A stretch of 59,915 nt of DNA from Candidatus Mediterraneibacter vanvlietii (GTDB taxonomy: Bacteria; Bacillota; Clostridia; Lachnospirales; Lachnospiraceae). The notes below the pieces were generated by a model that made no database searches, was not told the DNA's origin, and saw nothing but the letters and a program-made list of their open reading frames with translations. The position numbers were made by a program, and so were the translations under genes. Within the stretch, counting starts at the first letter, position 1, and each line of letters begins with the position of its first letter. The DNA is taken from contig DXGZ01000113.1 in NCBI GenBank assembly GCA_019113645.1, forward strand, positions 1 to 59,915. The letters run 5' to 3'. Positions 10,374-18,607 of the stretch are shown here, piece by piece.

Positions 10374-10737
10374 CTTCTTAAATCCTTTCTGAAATTTCAT
10401 TTTTACAGTAACTTTTTTTCATTCGATTTATATTCTGATCGTGCCTTTCATCTCCTCCCTTCCAATATATTTGCACTGCCTGGGACAGTCGGCTTTTATA
10501 AATGCCGGGATAACAGTACAAAAATATGGCGGTATCTATTCCTTTGGAAACAAACACCGCCACACTGTTTCTACTGTCATCATCTTTATGAATCAGACAA
10601 TTATTTTTGATTTAAGATTTGAGCATTTTCCTGTTTTCTTTCTCAGATCCGTTCCTGTCCCGGGTTCCAATATTTCCGGAACGTTTTCTCTGACAAGACA
10701 CGCAGGATGCATATTCAGGTCAGGTATCACTCTGAGC

Positions 10738-10806
10738 AGGGTATTCACTTATCAAGGTGCCTGAGAGTTTTTAACCCCCTCACCTTTCAGAAGTGACCTA
10801 TACCCT
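10738..10806 (-). other. Structured RNA leader upstream of the adhesin gene
   Basis: This lies in the 430-nt gap between the sigma-factor gene and the adhesin gene. Three stacked stems fold into one hairpin: AGGGTAT/ATACCCT, TCACTT/AAGTGA and AAGGTG/CACCTT. A purine-rich bulge and a 21-nt loop (10760-10780) interrupt it. A further TCACCTT block (10812-10818 on the plus strand) can pair with the same AAGGTGA, giving two exclusive folds. That arrangement suits a regulatory switch. No uridine run follows, so it is not a simple terminator. The rest of the gap (10401-10737) shows no gene I can support. Confidence 0.45.
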
Positions 10807-10831
10807 TTTACAAGGTGAACCTAAAAATTTT

Positions 10832-11461
10832 TTAATTATTTCTTTCCTGATGCACATATTCAGATAAAATTTTTAACACCCGTCTGATCATATCTGAAAC
10901 ACTCTGCTGCGATACACCGAAATGATCTGCAATATCCTGCTGTCTCCACTGCTCAAAATAAAAAAGATAGACAATATCCCTCTGACGTTCATTGAGTTTT
11001 TCCATCATTCTTTTGATAAGATCATCTTTGGCCATACTTTCCAGAATATCTTCTTCATCATTTCCTATCTCACCGCACTCCTCGACCAGACGGTCATACG
11101 AACATACCTTATGATTAGATTTAATTCTTTCCTGATTTCGTTCCAACCGGTCTTCCGCTTCCATGATCAAACGGACATACCAGTTTTCATTATCAAAAAA
11201 TGAAGACTCATATATTTGAGCGGCATCCTTTACTGACTCATAACCATAAGTCCCACAATCTTCAATAGAGAAGACGGTATAATGCTTTCCTGCCCGGTAA
11301 AGAACAAAGCCATTCGCATACACGCTGATTGCTGTTTCCCGTGAAAGAATTTCCTTTACGATCACTTCTTCTCCAGATTCCATTAGTTGTCTCGCAGTTG
11401 GAACCCTCCCGTTGCTCTCTGTAAGATTTACCATTTTTCTTAACTCTTTTAATGTCATCAT
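10832..11461 (-). CDS. Sigma-70-like RNA polymerase sigma factor
   Basis: About 209 residues. The C-terminal 60 residues look like sigma region 4: LNERQRDIVYLFYFEQ followed by the helix-turn-helix WRQQDIADHFGVSQQSVSD. A region-2-like segment is weak, and the N-terminal ~80 residues are not recognised, so it is a divergent or atypical factor. The ATG at 11461 follows AAAGGTGG by about 5 nt; a GTG at 11470 overlaps that site and is unlikely. Its position directly upstream of the adhesin gene suggests it controls that gene or other transfer genes. No anti-sigma gene is adjacent. Confidence 0.75.
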   Translation of the reverse strand: MMTLKELRKMVNLTESNGRVPTARQLMESGEEVIVKEILSRETAISVYANGFVLYRAGKHYTVFSIEDCGTYGYESVKDAAQIYESSFFDNENWYVRLIMEAEDRLERNQERIKSNHKVCSYDRLVEECGEIGNDEEDILESMAKDDLIKRMMEKLNERQRDIVYLFYFEQWRQQDIADHFGVSQQSVSDMIRRVLKILSEYVHQERNN

Positions 11462-11554
11462 ATGGACCACCTTTCTGCCTTGCGGCTGCGGGTGGTCCTG
11501 GGTACAGATTTTGCTTCAATTACGTTTTTGTAAATTCAGGCACTACAATAAGCC

Positions 11555-11597
11555 CTGGACTCACCCGTTTTTTTTGAACGGGAGCCCAAGGCTCCAG
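11555..11597 (-). other. Small folded element upstream of the sigma-factor gene
   Basis: On the minus strand CTGGA (11597-11593) pairs with TCCAG (11559-11555). Between them are a GGAGCC/GGCTCC palindrome and a CCCGTT/AACGGG hairpin, which together can form a three-way junction. It lies about 100 nt upstream of the sigma-factor start region, so it may belong to its leader. No known family is recognised. Confidence 0.3.
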
Positions 11598-11754
11598 ATT
11601 TATCCCTCTACTAATACAGACAGAGACGGGATATTTTACAATGCGAAAAATATTTTTTATTCTAAATTTCCAATCACATCACCACCTTTCTCTACAGCTC
11701 TTTATAGAATAAAAGGTTTTTAGGAAGCGGTATTTTTGCAAAGATTGATTTCTA

Positions 11755-11832
11755 ACAAAAAAACCCGGCAAAACATATGACGATTGAAATTACGCAGATA
11801 AACTGCTTCTCAACCGTAAATGTTTTGCCGGG
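11755..11832 (-). terminator. Rho-independent terminator
   Basis: A perfect 13-bp stem (CCCGGCAAAACAT at 11764-11776 with its complement at 11820-11832) encloses 43 nt and is followed on the minus strand by seven uridines. It would end transcription arriving from the zinc-ribbon gene or the repeat segment at 11835-11912. The loop is unusually long for a simple terminator. Confidence 0.6.
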
Positions 11833-11834
11833 CT

Positions 11835-11912
11835 CTTAGTGATTCCAGTCAGGTTCAGCTCCTTGACAAACTCTTGATATCTGCCGCTGTCTTGATGGTT
11901 CCAGCCAAATTC
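11835..11912 (-). repeat. Two 22-nt imperfect repeats ahead of a terminator
   Basis: The blocks at 11891-11912 and 11835-11856 match at 16 of 22 positions, and every difference is a transition. The first is enclosed by a GCTGT/ACAGC stem. In different frames the two copies read NLAGTIK and NLTGITK, so an alternative is a decayed, frameshifted coding segment. With the terminator just downstream, it could also be an attenuator or a protein-binding RNA. No start codon supports a gene here. Confidence 0.35.
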
Positions 11913-11939
11913 ACAGCCTGAACAGATATCTCATCCTAT

Positions 11940-12176
11940 TTAATTTTTCTTACCGGATCCGGTCCTGAAACTCTGTGCATAAACCCTCATTCGGGCTTTC
12001 AGCTGTTCATCTCTGATGATCATAGGCCGGACAGATACGATATCATCCTTTACCAATACTTCCAGTGTGCTCTTACATTTTTTACAATCCACCTCCGAAT
12101 CACATTGGGAACTCTTCTCAAGAAAAGCTCCGCATACAGGGCAGTGAACGTGCCATTTATAATTATCTGATCCCAT
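11940..12176 (-). CDS. Small Com-like zinc-ribbon protein
   Basis: A 78-residue protein with two cysteine pairs, CPVC near the N-terminus and CKKC about 20 residues later. This is a classic four-cysteine zinc ribbon like the phage Mu Com family of RNA-binding regulators. The ATG at 12176 has a strong AAGGAGG 5-6 nt upstream; a TTG at 12191 overlaps that site and is rejected. The basic C-terminus (KARMRVYAQ to KKN) fits nucleic-acid binding. Role in the element unknown. The 12177-12399 gap downstream of the YolD-like gene shows nothing I can name. Confidence 0.6.
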   Translation of the reverse strand: MGSDNYKWHVHCPVCGAFLEKSSQCDSEVDCKKCKSTLEVLVKDDIVSVRPMIIRDEQLKARMRVYAQSFRTGSGKKN

Positions 12177-12399
12177 AGGTTCCTCCTTCAAGCAATAAGA
12201 ATTTCATTTATTACTCAACGGATCAAAGGGAAATCAAATCCGCCTGATGAGCTTCATGCCGCCCATTCCGAATAGCGCCAAAGCTGCGCGGACGTACATG
12301 ATATCACAATTACAGATTTGCTTTGTAAATCTGCTGCATTCGCAGGACGTCTTTTCCGGCTCCCACTCACCGGCAGGCTCATCCTGTTTCCTGCAATCT

Positions 12400-12816
12400 T
12401 TAACATGGTGTCTCTAGCATTTCAAAACAGTCTCCGGACAGATCATAGAGATCCTGGATCTTTATTTCTGCATCTCCTATCCGCAGATGGATCATCGGAT
12501 CATAAAAATCAACGATCCCCTCTGCCGTACGATGCTGCCCAGTTCCCGGATACATCCTGCTTTCCTGATAATATACTGCCCGGATGTTCATACCCGGCTT
12601 CAGTAATTTCAGTTTCATATCCAGTTCATTTTTCTTTTCATCCGGTAAAATTCTTTTTGGCTCATAAATTATCTCCTTTTCCTTTACACTCTCTTCAAAA
12701 CCTTTTAATGCCGCAAAAGGAGCAAACTGCTTTGCCCGCCGTTCCACGGCCATTGGATATCTTTTCGACAGAGGTCTTGGTAAATATAAGATCTTCTGAT
12801 ATGCCGCCGTCAACAT
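12400..12816 (-). CDS. YolD-like protein
   Basis: A 138-residue protein matching the YolD-like family, with RAKQFAPFAALKGFEESVKEKE near residues 27-48 and KKNELDMKLKLLKPG further on. These proteins are commonly encoded next to UmuC-like translesion polymerases in Gram-positive mobile elements and may act as a UmuD substitute. Start ATG at 12816 with GGGGAG 8 nt upstream. It begins 13 nt after the stop of the Y-family polymerase gene, so the two form an operon. Confidence 0.8.
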   Translation of the reverse strand: MLTAAYQKILYLPRPLSKRYPMAVERRAKQFAPFAALKGFEESVKEKEIIYEPKRILPDEKKNELDMKLKLLKPGMNIRAVYYQESRMYPGTGQHRTAEGIVDFYDPMIHLRIGDAEIKIQDLYDLSGDCFEMLETPC

Positions 12817-12829
12817 CAAATCATCTCCC

Positions 12830-14101
12830 CTATTTTCTGTGGCCGCCGATCTGATTATTGCGTTCCCTGTATGTAGAGCAGTCTAACAGGTTTGCTCCCC
12901 GCATGATCGCATTTTTCCCATAACGCCTTTTCACCTCCAGCACAGCTTTCTGCAGATTTTTTTCTTTTTCCTGTGAATATGGATCCGAAAACAGATCGTA
13001 TTGAATATAACTCTCAGGAACAACTTTATTCGCGCAGATCTCAATCCGCCTGATTCCTGTATGTCGGTCTGTGATCTGCCTGTACAGATTTTCTACTGCA
13101 CAGATAATCCTTTTGGAGCTATTAGTAGCATCCGGAAATTTCGCTGTTCCCCTGGATGGCTCCAGTCCATAACGGTGGTCATATGCGATCCACAGCGTCA
13201 CAGAATTTGTAACAAGCCCCTTTTGTACAAGATCCAGAACCAGTACGTCCGTCATTTCTTTCGCAACAACGACTGCCTCTTCATACCCATAATTTCGCAT
13301 CAGTACCTGTCCGTTAGATAAGCTGTGGTCTTCTGTATGATAATTCTTGATATCTCTCATCCTGCAGGACTCACATCCCCAGGCATGATCGATCAGAAGC
13401 TCCGCATCAATGCCGAATATCTTAAAGAGAAGATCTTCTGAGGTAATCGATGCAAGAGCGATATCACCCATCGTATGGATCCCATATCCAGAAAGTTTCT
13501 TCTCTGTCCTGGATCCGATCATCCAGAAATCACGGAGGGGCTGATGATCCCAGAGCTTTTCCCGATAGGAAATCTCATTCAGAATGCCGATATGGTCATC
13601 CACATGTTTTGCTACGATATCCATTGCAATCTTAGCAAGATAAAGATTTGTTCCCACCCCGGCAGTAGCCGTAATTCCAGTTTCATCCATCACTGCTCTC
13701 ATCAATTCCACTGCCATCTCTTTTGGTGTCATATGATATAGATGAAGATATTCCGTGACGTCAATAAAACATTCATCCACACTGTACACATGGATATCTT
13801 CCCGGGAAACATACCTGAGATAAATGCTGTAAATCTTTGCGGAGTAATCCAGATAGAGCTGCATTCTCGGCATAGCAGTGATATACTCGATGTTTTTCGG
13901 GATTTCATGGATCCTGCACCGGTTCTTTACCCCAAGGCTTTTCATTGCCGGAGTAATAGCAAGACATATCGTGGATTTGGACCGTGTCGGATCTGCCACA
14001 ACCAGGTTTGTTTTAAATGGATCCAGCCCTCTTTCCGAACATTCAACGGAAGCATAAAAAGATTTCAGATCAATACATATATAATAATTCTGACGTTCCA
14101 T
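12830..14101 (-). CDS. Y-family (UmuC/UvrX-like) translesion DNA polymerase
   Basis: A 423-residue error-prone polymerase that copies past DNA lesions. The N-terminus has the metal-binding YICIDLKSFYASVEC block. The second catalytic site is YSVDECFIDVTEYL (about residue 105), with the paired acidic residues present. The helix-hairpin-helix-like part reads FWMIGSRTEKKLSGYGI. A little-finger domain completes it. Mobile elements often carry such polymerases for mutagenic survival after damage. The divergent XRE and ImmA genes and the GGCAA operators in between suggest it is repressed and relieved after DNA damage. Confidence 0.92.
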   Translation of the reverse strand: MERQNYYICIDLKSFYASVECSERGLDPFKTNLVVADPTRSKSTICLAITPAMKSLGVKNRCRIHEIPKNIEYITAMPRMQLYLDYSAKIYSIYLRYVSREDIHVYSVDECFIDVTEYLHLYHMTPKEMAVELMRAVMDETGITATAGVGTNLYLAKIAMDIVAKHVDDHIGILNEISYREKLWDHQPLRDFWMIGSRTEKKLSGYGIHTMGDIALASITSEDLLFKIFGIDAELLIDHAWGCESCRMRDIKNYHTEDHSLSNGQVLMRNYGYEEAVVVAKEMTDVLVLDLVQKGLVTNSVTLWIAYDHRYGLEPSRGTAKFPDATNSSKRIICAVENLYRQITDRHTGIRRIEICANKVVPESYIQYDLFSDPYSQEKEKNLQKAVLEVKRRYGKNAIMRGANLLDCSTYRERNNQIGGHRK

Positions 14102-14121
14102 GCTGCCCTTCCTTTCCTATC

Positions 14122-14140
14122 GGCAATATTCCCAATTGCC
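14122..14140. promoter_or_regulatory. Probable repressor operator near the polymerase start
   Basis: An inverted repeat GGCAAT/AATTGCC with a short spacer, 20-40 nt upstream of the polymerase start. The GGCAA core recurs at 14191, at 14243-14256 as a near-perfect palindrome, at about 14280 and at about 14303. The spacing across a divergent promoter region suggests the XRE repressor binds here. Inferred from repetition only. Confidence 0.5.
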
Positions 14141-14210
14141 TCTTTCTGGTTTTCTGATTGATCTTATATATTTCCTGTCATATCAAAATCGGCAATCTAT
14201 CCGGTTTTTA

Positions 14211-14239
14211 TTGACAAAACAGGAAATATTGTTTATATT
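14211..14239 (+). promoter_or_regulatory. Sigma-A promoter for the XRE/ImmA genes
   Basis: TTGACA at 14211-14216 and TATATT at 14234-14239 are separated by 17 nt, close to the ideal vegetative promoter. It would start transcription near 14246, inside the GGCAA-gtag-TTGCC palindrome, so a bound repressor would block it. This suggests autoregulation of the XRE gene about 150 nt downstream. Confidence 0.7.
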
Positions 14240-14242
14240 ATA

Positions 14243-14256
14243 GGCAAGTAGTTGCC
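14243..14256. promoter_or_regulatory. Palindromic operator GGCAA-N4-TTGCC
   Basis: A perfect 5-bp inverted repeat with a 4-nt spacer, placed at the predicted transcription start of the repressor gene. Related direct copies of TATAGGCAA at about 14240 and 14277 indicate repeated binding. It is the best-defined member of the GGCAA family in this region. Confidence 0.55.
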
Positions 14257-14395
14257 GTCTTGCTATGGTTTACATTATAGGCAATTGATATCCCATTGTC
14301 AAGAGGCAAGATATATAAACAGGTAAGTGTTTTCCTCTTTTGCTCGGGAAGTACACTTTACCCCCAGAATAACCGCTTAGAAAAGAGGTATTGTT

Positions 14396-14818
14396 ATGAC
14401 TTTCGGTGAAAAAATCAGAAATTTGAGAAAATCAAAGAACATGAATCAAACCCAGCTGGCAAATTCCATAGGCGTTTCCCTTCGTACTATTCGCGGATGG
14501 GAAGCAGAAGGGCGCTATCCAAAGCAGCATGATCTTTATCAGAAACTTGCTGACACGCTTGGATGCGATGTTTCATATCTGATGACAGAAGAAGAATCAT
14601 TCATTACAGAAGCTGCTGAACAGTATGGTTCCAGAGGAGCACGGCAGGCCCAGCAGATCCTAGAACAGGCTGCCGCCATGTTCGCCGGCGGAGAACTGAC
14701 AGATGAAGATAAAACAGCTTTTATGGACGAGATCCAGACGCTGTATCTGGATTCTAAAAAGAGAGCAAAAAAATTCACTCCAAAAAAATATTTACCGAAG
14801 GAGAGCACTCAGGAATAG
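14396..14818 (+). CDS. XRE-family transcriptional repressor (ImmR-like)
   Basis: A 140-residue protein with an N-terminal helix-turn-helix: IRNLRKSKNMNQTQLANSIG then VSLRTIRGWEAEGRYP. The rest is a helical tail with many charged residues. It is one of the few plus-strand genes in the element, divergent from the polymerase operon and followed by an ImmA-type protease gene. In ICEBs1 and related elements this pair is a repressor and the protease that inactivates it when DNA damage is sensed. The start ATG follows AAAAGAGG. Confidence 0.85.
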   Translation: MTFGEKIRNLRKSKNMNQTQLANSIGVSLRTIRGWEAEGRYPKQHDLYQKLADTLGCDVSYLMTEEESFITEAAEQYGSRGARQAQQILEQAAAMFAGGELTDEDKTAFMDEIQTLYLDSKKRAKKFTPKKYLPKESTQE

Positions 14819-14913
14819 GCTGTCCGTTTTTTGGGACACACTATTTGATATTGTTATAGATGTAAAAATGTCAACGCTATATTTCTCCAGACATTTTATT
14901 TGCATAATGTGGG

Positions 14914-15438
14914 GTGATTCATTTGGGAAATGATTATATATACAAGAAGACAGAACATCTTGTCCGGAAATTTAAGACCCGCGATCCAATTGAAATATTG
15001 AAAGGACTTAATGTCATCGTTGGAGAGTCGTCAAATTATCGGAAGCTCAAAGGATACTGTTTTATGAGCTGCCAGACCATCTATGTGATGCTCAGCAGTT
15101 TTCTTTTAGAAGAGGAAAAAAGGATCGTAGCCGCCCATGAACTGGGGCATGTTATCCTTCACCGGACACAGCTTAAAATGGCGCCTATGTCTGACAACAG
15201 ACTTTACAATATGATTAACGAGACCGAATATCAGGCGAACCTTTTCGCCGCTGATCTCCTGATTGAGGATCAGGATGTAGCGGAACTGTCAAAAAACGAA
15301 GATCTGGATTACTTCAGCTTCTGCAGTTCTCTCTATGCGACACCGGAGCTGATGAGTTTCAAACTTTACAGCTTGATGAAAAGAGGACAGGCATATCATA
15401 TGCCGATGGAGATCAACAGTGGGTTTTTGGCGAAATAG
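14914..15438 (+). CDS. ImmA/IrrE-type metallopeptidase
   Basis: About 171-174 residues with the zinc protease signature AAHELGHVILHR (about residue 73) and a downstream glutamate in NETEYQANLFAADLL, the third ligand typical of this family. It probably cleaves the XRE repressor encoded upstream. The start is either GTG at 14914 or, more likely, TTG at 14923, which has GGGGTG about 6 nt before it. It ends in a shared terminator. Confidence 0.85.
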   Translation: MIHLGNDYIYKKTEHLVRKFKTRDPIEILKGLNVIVGESSNYRKLKGYCFMSCQTIYVMLSSFLLEEEKRIVAAHELGHVILHRTQLKMAPMSDNRLYNMINETEYQANLFAADLLIEDQDVAELSKNEDLDYFSFCSSLYATPELMSFKLYSLMKRGQAYHMPMEINSGFLAK

Positions 15439-15442
15439 TAAT

Positions 15443-15480
15443 AAAAGCTACCAGTTTTTAGCGACCAGTAGCTTTTTATT
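15443..15480. terminator. Bidirectional terminator
   Basis: An AAAGCTAC/GTAGCTTT stem with a T run on the right and an A run on the left lies between the convergent ImmA-type gene and the 658-residue gene. It can stop transcription in both directions. Confidence 0.7.
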
Positions 15481-15481
15481 A

Positions 15482-17458
15482 TTATGGCTTTCTATATCTC
15501 GTTTTTGTAATTGAATTTATAAAAACTCGCTGCTTTTTGTCTTGCTGATATAATTTTGTGAATTGTAGGTCTGCATCCCATTTGTCGACTGCCATTTTGT
15601 ATGAGGGTAAATTCCTTTTCTGTGCTTTAAAAAATTGTAAATACGATATGATTTGCGAAGCACTGAGGATTTTTTCATCCATAATGTTAGCAAGAATTGT
15701 TTGCCTCTGAATATCCGTCAATCCAACTTTTGCTTGTACGTTATAGCCATTTTGCATTAGAACGGATTCACCCTTAATGTCAGCGAACCCATTTATACCA
15801 GATTTATAAAACTCTTCTTTTTCAATCATTTTACAAAGAAGAATTCCTTTATTAAATACTCTATCATATTCACTTCTCAATAAAAAATAGCAGCAACATT
15901 CTTTACAATATGATGCTGTAACTTTTTCTTCTGTAATGGAACCATCAGGTCTTAGGACTTGGATAATTCCCAGAACTTCTTCTAAATGATGCTTATCAGA
16001 AATACATCTAAACACATTTGTTCTAACCACAAAATCTTTTGATGTAATACGATGCACATTTTTAGGAATTTCTCTTTTCTTTTCCTTTTGACGCTTAGTG
16101 TCCTCATATTGAATATCTTTAAGAATTTTCCTATACAAAATTTCATATTCTTTGTTTTTATGTGGAACACTGTTATTCCTGCCATCCACGTCTAAAGAGA
16201 AATGCACCTTCCATTTATTAAACTCAATCTTACTCCCTATAACTGAAAATACACATTCTTTTCCGTTATAAGACGTAACAAAATCTTGTTCAATATACTG
16301 ACTTGATTTATTCCATCGTCTTTTCTTCCAGTGCAGTACATTCTTTTGAGATTGTTTTATAAGATCATCCAACAGACTATAGTCATTTTTGCGTTTTGTA
16401 AATTCTGCAAAAGCAGCAATATATTCTTTTTTTTGAGCTTTAGAAAACTTTTTCAATTTAGGTCTGTAGTTTTCTAAAAACTTAATTATATTGCCATCTA
16501 TCTCATAAATGCGCATCTTACGCACTTGATAATATGCTTCTTTGTTTTCTAGGAAAAGTGTTAATATATCTTTATTTTCAGTAATGATGAAATCTGTTAA
16601 ATGACTTATTTTTATCGGTTCATTCATCACACTTTGATAAATGATTTGCAAATACTTATCATACTTTTCTAAATAATACTCCTTGGGCATTATTTTCCCA
16701 CTTGAATATTTTTTCAAGAACTCTTTAATGGTTTCAGCTATCTCAAATTTATCTGACTTCAAAAGCGTTTTATAAACATTTCTATCCTCAATAAAAACAT
16801 CCAGAATATCCATATCGATCTCATCGATAATCTTGTCAGATAACGTGAGAATTGTCTTTTTTTCACCATTTGTAGTTGTAGCCTCAATCAACTTAGAATG
16901 AATTTCTTGTTTTATAAGATATGCCGAGCCTCTTGTATGATATCTCTCCTTTATTTCACCAAAGTATTTACCTTTAACTTTAAAACTCTCTAAAAATTCA
17001 ACCAAATATGGTGAAACGTCAATATATGGGGATTGAACTATTTTATAATAAAAATCTTTATCCAGTAGATAAACATCTAAAATATCTATATCTATATTAG
17101 GTATAAGCGCGTTAGAAAAATTATTTATACATATTGTCATTTTCCCTTTTTCTACCGGGAATTGTTTCATTTTTTCAATTAAATGTTGTTTATACGCTAT
17201 AAGTTCCCGATTCTTTTCATTTTTAAAATATTTTTCATAGCCCTTTATACATTCTAATCTTTCTTGAACATAGTTTTTTTGAGGTGAGGCTGAATATTCC
17301 TCCAAATAATTTAGAATATATTTTGAGATTTTGTAATTATCAGAATGTACTATTTCCTGATACTTGCGTCTATCTGTCAAAAAAATATGTACAAGATCTT
17401 CTTTTCCATTAACCTTGGTTATCAAGCTACTTATAACAACCGCATCTGCATTTCCCAT
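15482..17458 (-). CDS. Unknown 658-residue repeat protein, AT-rich cargo
   Basis: No family recognised. The N-terminal ~370 residues hold about four diverged repeats with the pattern DILDVF-L-D-x3-Y, then a helix ending FLExY, starting near residues 20, 125, 225 and 305. The middle part is basic. Near residue 515 is a cysteine cluster (YCKECCCYF and a later LLCKM), which may bind a metal. The last ~100 residues form a compact block with LTDIQRQTILANIM and VDKWDADLQF. Base composition is clearly more AT-rich than its neighbours, a sign of separate acquisition. It sits alone between two terminators in the element, a typical place for cargo or defence genes, but that role is a guess. Confidence 0.7.
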   Translation of the reverse strand: MGNADAVVISSLITKVNGKEDLVHIFLTDRRKYQEIVHSDNYKISKYILNYLEEYSASPQKNYVQERLECIKGYEKYFKNEKNRELIAYKQHLIEKMKQFPVEKGKMTICINNFSNALIPNIDIDILDVYLLDKDFYYKIVQSPYIDVSPYLVEFLESFKVKGKYFGEIKERYHTRGSAYLIKQEIHSKLIEATTTNGEKKTILTLSDKIIDEIDMDILDVFIEDRNVYKTLLKSDKFEIAETIKEFLKKYSSGKIMPKEYYLEKYDKYLQIIYQSVMNEPIKISHLTDFIITENKDILTLFLENKEAYYQVRKMRIYEIDGNIIKFLENYRPKLKKFSKAQKKEYIAAFAEFTKRKNDYSLLDDLIKQSQKNVLHWKKRRWNKSSQYIEQDFVTSYNGKECVFSVIGSKIEFNKWKVHFSLDVDGRNNSVPHKNKEYEILYRKILKDIQYEDTKRQKEKKREIPKNVHRITSKDFVVRTNVFRCISDKHHLEEVLGIIQVLRPDGSITEEKVTASYCKECCCYFLLRSEYDRVFNKGILLCKMIEKEEFYKSGINGFADIKGESVLMQNGYNVQAKVGLTDIQRQTILANIMDEKILSASQIISYLQFFKAQKRNLPSYKMAVDKWDADLQFTKLYQQDKKQRVFINSITKTRYRKP

Positions 17459-17641
17459 ATATCCAAAATCCTCTGAAATATTCTTACTATTTAAGCCAAC
17501 TTAGATATTTGCCGCCACCATCTACTTATAAAACAGTACACTCGTGTCGCACATCATGAGTACTATATTATAACCTTATTTTACGCTAATAATATTCGCC
17601 TAGCAATACGAAACTATAGCAGTGACAAATGTTGCTTGTGT

Positions 17642-17678
17642 AAAAGGCTCCTGATTTGCAATGAATCCGGAGCCTTTT
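17642..17678 (-). terminator. Rho-independent terminator
   Basis: AAAAGGCTCC at 17642-17651 pairs with GGAGCCTTTT at 17669-17678. On the minus strand the stem ends in a T run just after the stop of the 17685 gene. The 17459-17641 stretch upstream of the AT-rich gene has no gene I can support. Confidence 0.7.
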
Positions 17679-17684
17679 AATCAT

Positions 17685-18272
17685 CTACGAATTAAGAATA
17701 TGTATAGCATCGTGGAATCCCTGAATATATGTCACTTTCCCATGTATCCTGATTTTATTATCCAGTTTTTCCAATAGTTCCTGCACAATATCAGAGTCTC
17801 CATCATAAGACAATACCGTTTTTAATTTTTTTGTGCTTTCTATAATATCATGTTCTGCTTTCTGATATTCTTTATCTTTCATCAAGGTCTCTTGTAAATA
17901 GGTTGCTTCCTGCATCTTATAAAATTTACTTATAAGATTTTCATTCTCATTTCCCATCGTCATATTGCATCTTTTCAAATCTTTCTCGCACCTGAGATTA
18001 GTCACCACATCAAGGACGAGAAGCACGCCTAACTGCAATCCGATTTCTGTATACACACTTGCTGTCTCACTGGAAAGCTCATTAGATAAATCCAGCAATT
18101 CTGATGTAGGATTGGAATCATATTTTCTTACTGCTTCCTCAAATTTATTATACAACTCATCCAGTCTCTCCTCATAATCCCTCGTATCCTCGTCTGGTCC
18201 CAGCCCAAACAGCAGAAAATCTACAACGCTTCGTATTGTTGCTTTCTCGAATATTTTATGTATATATGGCAT
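17685..18272 (-). CDS. Uncharacterised Lachnospiraceae mobile-element protein
   Basis: A 195-residue acidic, mostly helical protein with a hydrophobic patch near residue 85 (IGLQLGVLLVLDVVT) and a long charged C-terminus likely to form a coiled coil. The family is not recognised; related small proteins occur next to RepA genes in Clostridia elements. The ATG at 18272 is chosen because AAAGGAG lies about 5 nt upstream. The preceding membrane-protein gene ends 11 nt upstream, so the two are probably co-transcribed. Confidence 0.6.
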   Translation of the reverse strand: MPYIHKIFEKATIRSVVDFLLFGLGPDEDTRDYEERLDELYNKFEEAVRKYDSNPTSELLDLSNELSSETASVYTEIGLQLGVLLVLDVVTNLRCEKDLKRCNMTMGNENENLISKFYKMQEATYLQETLMKDKEYQKAEHDIIESTKKLKTVLSYDGDSDIVQELLEKLDNKIRIHGKVTYIQGFHDAIHILNS

Positions 18273-18283
18273 AGTATCTCCTT

Positions 18284-18583
18284 TCACCAAGACAAAAGTC
18301 TGTCTGCTACACGCCCTCTCAGCATATCCACAGCCACTTCAATAAAGCAGCCAAAGAACAAAATCAAAAATGCCGCTATCTCAATGCATAAGAGCACTGC
18401 CACCTGTATCCAGTCCTGATAACACACTATTGTTCCGATTATCAGAAGAATCAGAAGAAAGCTGAAAATCCCTTTGACAAAACCGTACAAGTTTACCGTC
18501 AGCTTAATACAGAGACTGATCAACAGAAGTATAATCCAAACGGGCAGTAATATCAGTTTCTCTATCAGTTTTATAATAATCAT
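18284..18583 (-). CDS. Small membrane protein
   Basis: A 99-residue protein with about three transmembrane segments (near residues 10-35, 38-55 and 60-82) and a short basic C-terminus. No enzyme motif. It lies between the RepA gene and the 195-residue gene on the same strand. The role is unknown; membrane localisation is inferred from hydrophobicity. Confidence 0.6.
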   Translation of the reverse strand: MIIIKLIEKLILLPVWIILLLISLCIKLTVNLYGFVKGIFSFLLILLIIGTIVCYQDWIQVAVLLCIEIAAFLILFFGCFIEVAVDMLRGRVADRLLSW

Positions 18584-18607
18584 TGTTCTGATTTCTCCCT
18601 TCTCTTG

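Noticed and set aside
10757..10775. Glycine-riboswitch-like CTCTCAGGCA segment in the minus-strand leader
   Set aside because: Only this short motif matches; the conserved upstream partner and the second aptamer half are missing. The hairpin explains the sequence better.
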